NCBI RefSeq assembly: GCF_958295425.1
Contig: NC_081154.1
Location: forward strand, 12,188,938-12,252,937
Direction of reading: 5' to 3'
Origin: Solea solea
Taxonomy: Eukaryota; Chordata; Actinopteri; Pleuronectiformes; Soleidae
DNA length: 64,000 nt
In this document: positions 10,401 through 21,368 of the stretch, piece by piece
Numbering within the stretch: the stretch's first letter is position 1
How the letters are laid out: the number at the start of each line of letters is the position of its first letter
Translations under genes and position numbers: made by a program
The notes under the pieces: model-generated
What the model saw: only the letters and a program-made list of their open reading frames with translations
What the model was told of the DNA's origin: nothing
Databases searched by the model: none

Positions 10401-12229
10401 ATATGTCCATATGTGGTCCAGAGCAAGAGATGCTGTTTATTTCTTTAAAGGTAACATGATACTTTACAACATGTAGATATTACTCTCAGTGGAGCAGCAA
10501 CTCTATGGAAAACAGAGGTGTCAAACTGGCGGCTCGCAGGCCACATGTGGCACCAAATTGATTACATGCGGCCCATCACTTAATATCATGTTACAATAGC
10601 CCCTTTTCCACCAACATATCCAGAAACTTTTATTACCAGGAAAAGAATTCCTGCTAATCTGTGTAGTTTGCGTTTGGAGTTTTAATTACAGTTGTCCATA
10701 TTATAATTGTCTTAACATGAACTCTAACTTTATTTTTGCATCACTACTGTAAGTATACATCATTCCACATTCTGGGTGATATCGTCGTTGCGAATATTGT
10801 GTATTTCCTTCTCTAGAAAGACCCCCTCTTTACCAGACTCGACGCCCATTGGCCACCCGAGGTCATTTGAGTGTGACACCTCCTGATGTAAAGACATCTT
10901 GCCCAAGTGTTTCTCTTTTGTGCAGGTACTCAGTTCTGGCGGTACGACACAGAGAATGACAAGGTTTTCAAACAGGACTCAGAAGGGCATCGCTATCCAA
11001 GGTTGATCTCTGAGGGTTTCCCAGGGGTTGCCAGTCCCATTGACACAGCCTTTTATGACAGGAGAGACTCCCACATCTACTTCTTCAAAAACACACTTGT
11101 AAGAACGCTTTCCTTATCTTCTCTTTGACAAATTGAAAACTGACGTGGGGGATTGTTGGATAGGTTAGACACAAGAGCGGTGACGTGACAGCGTGGGTCA
11201 AATCAAGGCTCAACTGCTAATCAGGCAATGTCAAGTACGCTCCAGCTCTAAAAGAAATCCCCAGGAAACTACATTTTATGATTATTTTATTACTTGATTA
11301 ACTGCACATTTGCCAGGGAACATTATTTAAAGCCGCCAGTGTGATGAAATGACAAACACTATTTTACTGAGAAACACAAAGAAAGTCATGTTTGTCATTT
11401 GACAACAGTGTGAATCTTGTTTCTATTGGAAAGATGCTCACTACAGTTTTGAGGCAGGTCCTGTCACATTACCTCACAATTAATGAATCTATTGGGCCAT
11501 ATAAAAATACATTTCTCAAGTTGTTTTTAATCAAATTACCACAAACTGACACACAGAAAAGCTGGGGCCTGTTATTACAGTTTCTACAGCACATAATGAA
11601 ACAGTCATGTAACGTCAGCTCTGTGCTGTGACGCAGAGGCCTAAAGATCGTCTCTAATATTTTAATTCACTTCTGACTTAAGGGACATTTAAGCAAAGTC
11701 CTCCTTGTTTTGATTTGTAATACAACAATTACATTTGTAGAGCAACTGGATGCACAATAACCAAAGCTGTGACGAGACCAAAGCCCAGGCGGATTTATTG
11801 TTTCTCCGCATTGTGAGGGAATGTATTCTTGCAAAGAAACACCTCTTCTGTGATTTGTTGTTTTCCTGATGTAATTTAATTGATTACAGTATGAGAGGGG
11901 AAAACAATTATCTGTTCAAACAGGTGTATGCATTCAACGTCGAAGCCAACAGCTTGGCAAGAGGCTTCCCCAGAAACATCAGAGACGTTTTCCCTCCCGT
12001 GGCAAGCGGAGACCATCCAGATGGCAACATCGATGCCGCCTACTTCTCCTACACCCACAATGCCATCTTTCTACTTAAGGGCACGCGTTTCTGGCAGGTG
12101 GTGGGCGGCCGCGATCGCTGGCGCCGGCCCTTTGTACCACGAAATGGCCTGCTGCCACACAAGGAGGTGGATGAGCACTGGTTCGACATCTGCAACGTTC
12201 ATCCCACTGCACTCAAACTAACCCGCTGA
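7446..12229 (+). CDS. mmp21: Matrix metalloproteinase 21 (secreted proprotein), 7 exons
   Basis: Exons: 7446-7598, 7700-8597, 9728-9867, 9938-10079, 10193-10450, 10926-11098 and 11924-12229, joining to 689 residues (human about 569). Residues 1-21 form a hydrophobic signal peptide. The propeptide follows, with LSRYG near residue 54 and the cysteine switch PRCGVPD (C147). A long acidic Ser/Thr-rich linker has seven N-X-S/T sites (residues about 176-239). Two basic sites RRRKR (262-266 and 275-279) would allow furin-type activation, leaving D280 as the mature start. The catalytic domain has [11 protein letters not shown] (zinc ligands H401, H405, H411; E402 catalytic) and the Met-turn methionine M419. 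Four hemopexin blades follow, closed by the expected disulfide C447-C678. MMP21 acts in left-right axis formation, and human mutations cause heterotaxy. Exon 2 is taken from 7700 because that acceptor keeps the conserved LSRYG in frame; the AG at 7713 would shift the frame. Introns 2 and 5 contain hAT-type elements. Confidence 0.95.
8832..8851. repeat. (AAAT)n microsatellite in mmp21 intron 2
   Basis: About five AAAT units. Otherwise 8598-9093 of this intron is AT-rich; it carries the motif TTACACACTGGACCTTT (9067-9083), a near match to 12482-12498 after mmp21, which suggests a decayed interspersed repeat in both places. Confidence 0.6.
9102..9524. mobile_element. Non-autonomous hAT-type transposon in mmp21 intron 2
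   Basis: The element begins CAGGGGTGTCAAACTC and ends GTTTGACACCCCTG, which are inverted copies of each other. It is flanked on both sides by the exact 8-bp duplication CTTTAGAG (9094-9101 and 9525-9532), the target-site length expected of hAT elements. The 423-bp body has no transposase frame. Internal landmarks are 'gtgggccggaccagtaaaa' and 'gggccggattggactct'. A related copy lies inverted at 43506. Confidence 0.9.
10513..10885. mobile_element. Second hAT-type element in mmp21 intron 5
   Basis: The left end CAGAGGTGTCAAACTGGC pairs with the right end GTGTGACACCTCCTG in inverted orientation. The flanking 8-mers, ATGGAAAA before and ATGTAAAG after, agree at 6 of 8 bases, as for an old duplication. 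No coding capacity. The internal text 'ggccacatgtggcaccaaattgat' and 'taattacagttgtccat' recurs at 32007, so both belong to one subfamily distinct from the 9102 copy. Confidence 0.65.
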
Positions 12230-12234
12230 GATCT

Positions 12235-12240
12235 AATAAA
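12235..12240 (+). terminator. mmp21: Possible mmp21 poly(A) signal close to the stop
   Basis: AATAAA begins 5 bases after the TGA stop, which would give a 3' UTR of only about 20-30 bases. ATTAAA at 12444-12449 is an alternative giving a UTR of about 230 bases. The sequence alone does not decide between them. Confidence 0.4.
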
Positions 12241-12249
12241 CGCCATTGA

Positions 12250-15200
12250 TGTGTTCCGATGAGCTCCAAAACAATCCCGCTGATAAAGAAATCCAGAACA
12301 CATTTATTTCTAGTTTTTTAAACACACTGTTTTACATATCAATGTGTAATGTAGCCCGAAAGCTGCTTTCTGTAAAGCTTGACTTTGAAATGGAAACACT
12401 TACAAGGAAAAAGCAATGATTGTGCAGAAACTAATGAAATAATATTAAAGCTGTGAAGTGGCTCTTCATATATTATACACACTTACACACTGGGCCTTTG
12501 TGATTTAATCAAATGTTTTCATAAACTTAAATGGGTAAACTTCCAGACTGATGCATGGGGTTGTGCGTACAAAAAAAAGGAAGCATCTTGTCATGATTTA
12601 TGACGTTTATCATTCAATGTATTCCAGGCAATGATTTATGACCGAGAGTCATTCAGTTTCCTGTGCCGCGAGGAAGGATACAAACTTATTACCACAGCCA
12701 CTCGTTGTGATGTGACAATGACAGAAGTGCAGATATAAAGGGTCTCTTGACAATCCTCGCTATCTGACTTCATATCTGCAGAGAACGTATGAGTCTCACT
12801 TTCCTTTAAATCACCCGCAGAAACGTATACAGATCCATATATCTGACAGAAAATAATATACTCCTTCCTTACAGTGCAATAAGTTTTAGGCTTTTATGTG
12901 AGCGTAATCAGTTAAAAAACGAAGCAAAACTTGGTCATGAAGAACAGCGACTTGGTGACAAATAAATCGACACACGTTCAATCAAAGAAGAGAAAAGACA
13001 TTTAGATTGAGGCAAAACTGATTGAAAAGGGAGACTCATCTCATGGCTAAATGCTGCTTCATTTTATAGTAATCATTTGAGCACGGTGCAGAGGAACAGA
13101 CATTGATTGTGTAATCAATACGTTACTCGAATGCTCTTGTTAATGCGGCTCATGTGAGGAGACCTGGGCCCTGGTGGACCTCGGGTAACTAGCATTGTGC
13201 TCCAGGCACTCCATAGGCTATATTAATAAATTGAAGAAGAAATCAATTACAAGTAAAAGGGGTGAAAATGTAAGCGGTGCCACTGCGATGGATGTCACAA
13301 GGTGATGAGTTTCTTTCTCTGCGGAGGCAGCAACAGCATACAAATACAGTAAATGTCCTTAATCTCTCTCTGCTTAGAACATTGTTGCGCTTGTTTTCTT
13401 GGCATTTCAAGGGTTTGGTAAAAAAAATGAGAAATACTAAGTCGCAGTGAGCATCAGGATATATACATTTCAGTTTGTATTTCAAGAGATTATGTGTGGT
13501 GGATCGACATCAGGACAAACAAGCTTGTGGCATTGGGCCTAGTTTTGAGTTAGACTGATTTTTGGCATTTTATAATGTTTGAAATTGACTGATATTACTT
13601 AATGAATTGGACAACCCTTACTTATTTATGTCAGTTTAAACCTAAGTTGTCTAAGCCACTAACACTTTATTATTTCATCCCAAATGTATTTAACAAAGTC
13701 TTTTGGGTGAGATTTTCTGATGTTTCATCTATTCAATACTTTACACATTTGTATCAGAGGCAAAACAGCAAGGGAAGCTCTGCTTTCACTAAAATGTGAT
13801 AAAATAAATGGTCAAACATCTACTGAATGTATGTATGTATAAACAACTGGCGCTGAAATGAGCTCCCCCTGTTTCACACATCAGCATCCACATCAGTTTG
13901 TATAAATGCAGAAGAGTGAGACAGATGATAACTGTTGGTCTGCAAGTAAACTTTTTGCATACACACCGATAAGTGATAGTGAAGTTGACCTCTGTATTTA
14001 ATCCGTCTGCACGGTCCTTTTTTCCATTAAAAATCAGTACACTTTGGCTCCTTTGTGTGAAGATTTGGCCAACTTTCCTGAACGCATGTTCAGTATCAAA
14101 TAAGTAATCAATGTCCAATCCTAAGATGTCTTTTTGAATATAATGTATTTATTTACATCCCGGGCACAGGTACGGTTCAGATCTACATCACTTTCTATTA
14201 TGCAACGTTGGTAAATTAGGATACAAACTGTACACATATGCCTGAGGATAATGAATGACCTACCTATATAACCTTTGAAACTCAGATAAAAACAGACAAC
14301 CAGCAAAACAAAAATTCAAACTCATACATCAGCCCTTGGCAGCTCTATAATATCTAAAGACCGGTATCAACAATGGCTTTAGAAATATTCATATCAGTCG
14401 ACCTCTAGCCTAGTAAGGGGCTTTCCAACTACAGTGTCACTGCAGTCCCTTGTACATACAGTAAGTGATCATAAAATAGAAGGGGCTTTTCACAAAGTCA
14501 TTGCTGTGGAATGACAGAAATAATCTGTTCCAACTCCCCTGTACAAGGATTTCTACGTGAACAATGATAAACATATTGTAATTGAGAATGAACTCTCGTG
14601 TCTTTGACTGTGATTCACCAAATATGTTTGTTGCTGAAGTTCATTACTCGGTGGTTGACATCCCAGCAAGAATTATTGACAGACTAATATGAAACGCAGT
14701 GCAGGGGATAATGCAGTACAGTGGAGGTTTGTGATCTATTTGTTTATCCCATTATGAAGCACCATACATCTCCTGCACCCTGGAGTTTTGCATACAGAGA
14801 ATGTGAGTCCCCAGCTGCCACGCTGCACAGCTCAATGATCTGTGCTTTTTTTTTCCTTCTCTCTCTCTTTTTTCTGCACTAACAGTGCTGCCTGCCACCG
14901 AAGCTCCCATCCCGACACCGCGGGCTTCTTTGGATGTGACTAGGATAAATGAGATCAGTCATGCTGATGGAGCCTGAGCTGCAGCAGCCCCAGAGAAATA
15001 CCAAAAAACCTGTGTCATGCCACAAGAATCCACATGGGAGGCACTTGAGAAACAGGAAAATGAGACAAATCTCCCGCAGCACGTATACGTATATGACAAA
15101 AAAAACTCTGCCAAGAAGAGTCAATAACACTGCATTTAAATGAACCGTCAAGATTCAACCTCCAGAGCTCCAGATATTCTTCCACTTCTGTCTCTGGCGT

Positions 15201-16317
15201 TGAATTAACAACAAGTTCAAGGATGAAAAATCACATCAGTATGTGTTTGTTTATACAGCAAACAATCCCCGTATTTCCTCTGTGATAGTGCTAATGACAT
15301 TATCTTTCCGTGAGTCACACTTTGTGGGAAGGATGGTGAATCATTTCTATTAACTATTGGCTTTATCCACACTTGCACAGCACTGGAAAATATATAATAA
15401 TAAAAAAAAATCTTTTGTAGTCAAGTTCAGTTTGTGCCTCTGAAGAAATGAAGCAAAGTGAAGTGGTAACCTCATCAGGAGAAGGAACAAAAAAAAGAAA
15501 AGAACAATTCCATTACTCCAGGAGTATTGATTAGTAACAGTGGAGAGGACTCAGGAGGATAGAAGAGCTTCCTGCATTCTATTTCCCCGTTATGTACCTT
15601 GGTATTTCCTAACCCTTCATTCAAAATGAAATTCAGAACTATTTATTTTCCTTGTGTCTTCTCACCAAAGGGGGATTTAGCACATTTTAGGTGACAAATC
15701 TGCAGCCTGACTTGGTTTCTCACCACTTTGACCTTGAGTCATGTCATGAATTGTCAACACAACAGCAATTACAGGACGAGGCCAGTTCCATGCGACCCAA
15801 CCATGGCAACCTAACGCTCTCCGACAACATGTTGGCACCACTGTCTCACAATGAGCTGGACTTTAACCAAGTGTTGTTTTTTTTGGATTAAAAGGGAATC
15901 CCAAAAATCTAGTATTGTCATGTTGTTGTGTTGTTGTGTTGTTGTGTGTTACAGCTCCCAAAGAAGACACCTGAAACCGCAATAAAAAAATCTATAGATT
16001 CTCTACATTTTGTAGCTGCCTCCAGTTCATTGTATTCAAACACTGTGCCTAACCAATAAAACGTAATGATGACAGTAATTAAAAGACAACTTACTAGATC
16101 CAAATAACTGGAAATATGAGTACACATGTGTTGTATGTTTTCATGCTTCCATGCCAACCTTTAAGTACTTGTTTATACACATAAATACACATGCACCAGC
16201 ACTATCTCCTATAACTGTGGTGCAAGAACATGTAGGTGAATCCATCTCATGCTGAAGGAAAACCAGTAGGGGGCAATCTCATCACACACTAGGTTCAGCT
16301 ACTTCTATCATACAGTA

Positions 16318-16318
<1 letters not shown>
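12250..16318. other. Spacer after mmp21, no gene found
   Basis: AT-rich single-copy-looking DNA with many stops in all frames. A decayed interspersed motif is at 12482-12498 and a short GTAT run at 13827. TGTTG repeats lie at 15921-15950. Open frames here are short, lack splice context and have no recognisable domains. Confidence 0.5.

Positions 16319-16320
<2 letters not shown>

Positions 16321-16384
<64 letters not shown>
16321..16384. repeat. (GT)4(AT)n microsatellite
   Basis: A short GT run followed by about 28 uninterrupted AT units (16329-16384). Fully self-complementary, so it could extrude as a hairpin. Confidence 0.95.
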
Positions 16385-16388
<4 letters not shown>

Positions 16389-16628
16389 TTGATGCATATG
16401 GGGTGTTTTTTCCCCTAGTATTCGGAGCAAACATCTTTTGCTTTCTTATTTACTCCAGTGAAGCACTCGACATTTTAATAAGAGTTCTGGTTTTTGAAAA
16501 CAAATCACAATTTGCATTTTTATTATTAATATAATTATTTCAGAGTGAGAAATTTTGGATTTGGAACAATGCTTATATGAAATGTAATTCAAGTACGTCG
16601 GGGGTTTTAACGTGTTTTTTTTGTGAAC

Positions 16629-16631
<3 letters not shown>

Positions 16632-16687
<56 letters not shown>
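16632..16687. repeat. (TG)28 microsatellite
   Basis: An uninterrupted TG run. A complementary CA run lies 160 bases downstream at 16847. Confidence 0.95.
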
Positions 16688-16688
<1 letters not shown>

Positions 16689-16842
16689 ATGTCAGGGTTA
16701 TATTTGAGTGTTGAATATTTTTAGGTGTATTTTGAGAGCAGCCCTAAGAAACGGAGTTGCTGTACCTGTTGTACCTACTGTGGAAATGCTGATGTGTCTG
16801 TGTCTGCTTTTGGAATGACATTTTATGGAAATGCATTTACCC

Positions 16843-16846
<4 letters not shown>

Positions 16847-16886
<40 letters not shown>
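16847..16886. repeat. (AC)20 microsatellite
   Basis: An uninterrupted AC run, inverted relative to the TG run at 16632. Open frames across it are artefacts of the repeat. Confidence 0.95.
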
Positions 16887-16887
<1 letters not shown>

Positions 16888-18746
16888 GTCTCCAACACCC
16901 CACTATGTTTCACTGTGTTTGAAAGGGAATTTGTAGCTGCTGCCAAAGATTCAACACAACAGCCACACTGGGGTAGAGTGCAGATCAGCATTTATTCTGA
17001 AGTAATAAGCGTGGAATTCAGACTTTGCCGAAAAGCGGATTCTGAGCTGAAAGTTGTTTTGCGCATTAACTCTGAGTGGAGTCGTTAACAAGGCTTGTTG
17101 TTGGCTTGTTTACAGAGCTTCAAATATCAAGCAGTCTCTCACCTCACTCAGCAAGAGACACGGAGGAAAGGCACAGCTGCACTCACACTCACACACATGC
17201 ACTTTCTCCACACACACACACACACAGATGTTCCCCACACGTGTTTCTCCTTCTGCCTCTCTGCTTCTCTTCTTGCTCCCTGACTCCAAAAAAAAGAGGG
17301 AAAAACACAGACTCACGCCTTCATGACTGTCTCTCAATTCAACGTTCAAATCAATATTTCAAAAGCTTTATCATCAAATAGTTTCAATCCAAGCGCTGCT
17401 CTGCAAGGATCTCTAATACTGTGAGAGGTAAATAGGATTTCGAAGCCCTGCTTTCATGCCAGCCATTATACCGCGATTAAAGGGAAAAAAAATCAAAAAA
17501 ATCTTCGCGTGATGAAAGAAAATGTGTTATTCTGCAGAGAGGCAAGTTTTTTTTCAAACAACACAACAAGCATCTTTGACTCTGCATGCCTCCTCCATTA
17601 CATATGTAAGCAGGCGTCTCCATGCCAGATGAAAATCGTACAGTAATTACACGTCTTCTCTTGAGAATAGTCCATTTATCAAACGGACTCATTTGAATGA
17701 GGAATCCGAATCATGCTAGTGTAATTAAGCATTGTGTGGACTCATGCATAATGCAGCATTTAGGTATTGACTAAATACCTGGTAAACAAATAGCGTGGGT
17801 GTGGAAGAGGATCTGTCTGTTTGTCATACCACAAGCAATCTGCCCGGTCAGTGCAGGCGGCACCGCTAATTTGCCTCCCTATGCGGGCAAAAAGGAATTC
17901 CCTCCCTCCCGCCCGCCCGCCGCATGATGAACCTTGACCTTTGGGCTAAGGAGGAGTTTAAGAAGACAATAAGAAGGGTCACCCCAGTAACATCAGCGTG
18001 AGTGACAGCCACAGGTCACAAAGAGGAGGGACGAGGCTGTCCCACGCATGGCCACACAGAAGGGGACGGCTTGGCTGCCACCTCGGTTTCAAGCCTGGGA
18101 AAGTGACAGGAAACGTGCGTGCCATGGCAAAGGGGAGAACACCAATGAAAAGACATCCTGAAAGTCCTGAGCACCAGTGGCAGATAAGAGGAGTCCATGC
18201 TTAATAATGTGTCATTATTCTTCACTGTGTTGGTACTATTCCTTATCCAGAATGACATTTCTTCACATATATACATATATATATATCCTGTATATACACA
18301 CACCTGCTTTCAGGACACCACAGTGCTTCATAATAAAGACATTGAGTTCTTTTTGTTTCATTTTTTTTAAAGCCTAGCTAATAAGATGGATGACCTAATG
18401 AAAATCTGTTAAAACTAAATAAAAGGAACTACACGAAAACTGTAAATGTAATGACATGACTTGTGCTGGATGCCAAATTTGATTGGAAGCCATCGGGAAG
18501 TGTAGTGAATCCCACATATCGCCGGCAAATGAAATCAATACTATCTCCTGAGCTAAATAACACTTGCAGTCAATGAGAAAATGTGCTTTTTGTTTTGGTA
18601 ATTTAGGGTGAAGCAAGCCTTTAATCAGCCTGATAGAAGACACGGACGTCTGCTGCCACTATAAGCCTTTTAGATGAATTTCTTCACTCCCTCTAGTGCA
18701 GTCTTTTAATTTAGTGTGTGAACACTCTCAATCAGCTCTGTGTGTT
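16887..18746. other. Non-coding spacer, no gene found
   Basis: Holds short CA-rich stretches (17180-17226), a GC-richer patch at 17880-17920 (cctccctcccgcccgcccgc) and an AT-repeat stretch at 18269-18303. No supported exon. Confidence 0.45.
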
Positions 18747-18880
18747 TGGCCCTGTGATGGACTGGTGACCTGTCCATGGTTCACCGTGCCTTTTTACCCT
18801 ATGTCAGCCGGGATTGGCACCAGCAGCCTCACGTGGCCCTTGCATGGAGGATAAAGTGGCAGACAATGCATGGATGGATG
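18747..18880 (-). repeat. Teleost interspersed repeat ('ggtgccaatcccagctga' family), copy 1
   Basis: On the minus strand it reads ggatggat-type start, 'accgct/cactttatcctccat', 'ggtgccaatcccggctgaca' and ending near 'ggtcaccagtccatcacagg'. Parts match the copies at 37221, 37643 and 51640. Class not determined from the sequence. Confidence 0.65.
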
Positions 18881-18912
18881 TCTTTGTATTTTGCAGTGAT
18901 CACACAGAATGT

Positions 18913-18913
<1 letters not shown>

Positions 18914-18950
<37 letters not shown>
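18914..18950. repeat. (TG)n(CG)n microsatellite
   Basis: About 15 TG units passing into GCGCGCG. Alternating purine-pyrimidine over the whole run, a classical Z-DNA-prone sequence. Confidence 0.9.
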
Positions 18951-21341
18951 CTGCTGTTACCACCTGTCAACAAAAGTGTCTGCATGCGAGCGGTTGCTTT
19001 TATTCTCCTCTGAGCCACAGAAACACACCTGCTTAAAGCGTCTACTCAAACATTCAGGAGCACAAGAAAGAACAAGGAATTTGTCAAGTGGCCGAGCAAT
19101 GGGGCTTCGTTTTTTTCCTCCTCCTAACTCCCACTGTCCCCCCCACCCTCACCCTCTCCTCTCCCTCTCACTCTCTCCTACCACTGTCCCGAGATCCCAC
19201 CCCGTTTATGTCCTCACCTCAGCTCCCCCATCACTCTCTCTCCTCCAGCCTGCTCCTCTCTTCCCTTCTCTACCAGAGGAACAGATGGAGTTGAACCCGA
19301 GGGGAGGGGATGAGGAGATGTGATGGTCAGGTCTGAACACTTCTTTAACTCGGGGGTGGGGGGTGTCACACATTTTTTGTCACATGACAGTCTGTGTGCA
19401 TGTGTCTCCAGGTTTCACATATGGCCTAAATTTAGCCTTTTTTTTCTTTTCTTCTTCAATCCACTCTCATTGATATACAACGCCGCAGCCTGCAGGCTCA
19501 AAAGCCAATATGTGAAATTCCACCAACCTCCATTTTAGCGTCCCATTTCATCAGATTCGACAACAAATTTGAAGATTTTCCTCCCACTGGCAGCATCTGT
19601 GAGCTGTTGTGTCCATGTGTTCCCGCACTAACTCTCAGCTCCTGAAGCCATAAAGCTTCAGCAGCATTTCTTGATCTAGACTACAAGCATTTTCTTGCAA
19701 ATTAGGGTTTTATTTTTATCATCATAACAATAACATCATATTTGTCAAAGCTGTGACATCCGTGAACACAGTGACCCTGGCAAACAAAGGCGAGATACAA
19801 AAGCACGTAGACTATAAACCCTGAAGTTAATCAAACGTACGCGGAGGAGAAAATGAAGACGAGCAGCTAAACTAATTAAACTGTCTGTTTTCTGTGCAGC
19901 GTTTCCAGTGTGCTCCGCTCTGGTTTTTACCTCAAATCAAAGTGCTTTGTATAAACTACCTAAGTGTTACTGCTCTCCTCAGGAAAACAACAAGATTAGT
20001 CATGTCAGAAAATTGCTGAAAACACCATTTGTTATATTTGTTATAATTTAAGTCCTGTTGTGGCAGCAATTATGACTCTGTCTAAAACGAACAAAGCAGG
20101 AAGTCAAGCAACACCACAGATGTTAGTCAGACTTTGCCACAGGACAAGAGTGTGCTTTCTGTTTCTTTCAAATTACCTCTGAAGTGGTCACTACTGTAAC
20201 CATGACAACAAGGATCCTGTAACTTTTACCACATTTGAGTTACTGTGTAGAGGTGTGTGTGTGTGTGTGTGTGTGTGTTTAAAACAGCGCAAATGACATT
20301 CAAAGCAAGAAATCATTTACCTCCAAATAAAACAAAGACGTTGTTTTCAGAGGATATAATTTAAGAGGGAAACTAAATTTAAAAATGCAGTGTTGCCGGG
20401 ACAACTTGAAAAAGTATGAGCAATCAATCTCGGGCCTTAAATTATGAGTAAAAACATAAATCAGCTATACAAAGAATATACAAGATATACATTTTAAATA
20501 AATATAAAGGATGAAGAACAGCAGTTTAATCCAGGAAGGTGAAGGAACTGTTCATATTCTTGTGTTGTACTGAGAACCATACCTAAGAAAATTGTATAAA
20601 ATACTATAATTAAATAAATATTTTTATAAATTGAGTTGTAATAACGTTGTGTAATAGGAATGGGGGTAGGTACATATAAGTTTATACTTCTGCCTACTCC
20701 TTTTCAACCATGTGACGAGATGTAAACGTGCGTGTTGTCACTGTAAATGTTGCACGTGTTTGGAATAAAAAAGCTATCCATCTATAACCTTGATGAGGTG
20801 TAAATCAAACCCAAACCAACATGTTTTTCTAATCCTGACTGGGTCTTAATCTAACTGACCCTGGCCATTGACATGGAAAAACCTGTCCGATCATACAGCT
20901 GCTCCTTTCACTCGGTGTTACCATGTTCCCACATCACTGACATTTCAGCGGAATGTCACAGCGTGAGTAGAGCCAATAACAACGATGCACAAAAATAACA
21001 GCAAAACCAGCTCTACACAGCAGTCGTATGTTGTCCTCACTTGGTCTCTATCAGAGCGCCGGTTTTCTCTGATGTGCCCGGCTCATCGCCCCCCCCCCTA
21101 ACAAGGCCCCCCAGCCCTCACGGAGAATAGACCACCCTTTCACACTCACCCTGGACACAGACTATCACCCACACCCACAGACTACACTCGGAGGGAGCCT
21201 CGCAAAATGTTCACACGTTTGCTGAGCAATAAAAATATCATGTAACACTCTTTCATCTTGTGATGGGTGGAGAAATCCACGCTTCGGCGTAAAGCAGCCA
21301 CTTCTTTGTTCGCGAGAGTCAAATCATTCCCTGCAATTCTC
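18951..21341. other. Non-coding spacer, no gene found
   Basis: Holds a pyrimidine-rich tract with repeated CTCTC (19135-19265), a (GT)13 run (20252-20278), a C9 run near 21090 and AT-rich DNA. No exon can be supported. Confidence 0.45.
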
Positions 21342-21368
21342 CCTTCCTTCCTTCCTTCCTTCCTTCCT
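21342..21368. repeat. (CTTC)n microsatellite
   Basis: About six CTTC units, pure pyrimidine on the plus strand. Confidence 0.85.

Noticed and set aside
11890..11923. Earlier acceptor (tgattacag) for mmp21 exon 7
   Set aside because: It would shift the frame after the phase-0 exon 6; the acceptor at 11923 continues NTL into VYAFNV as in the family.
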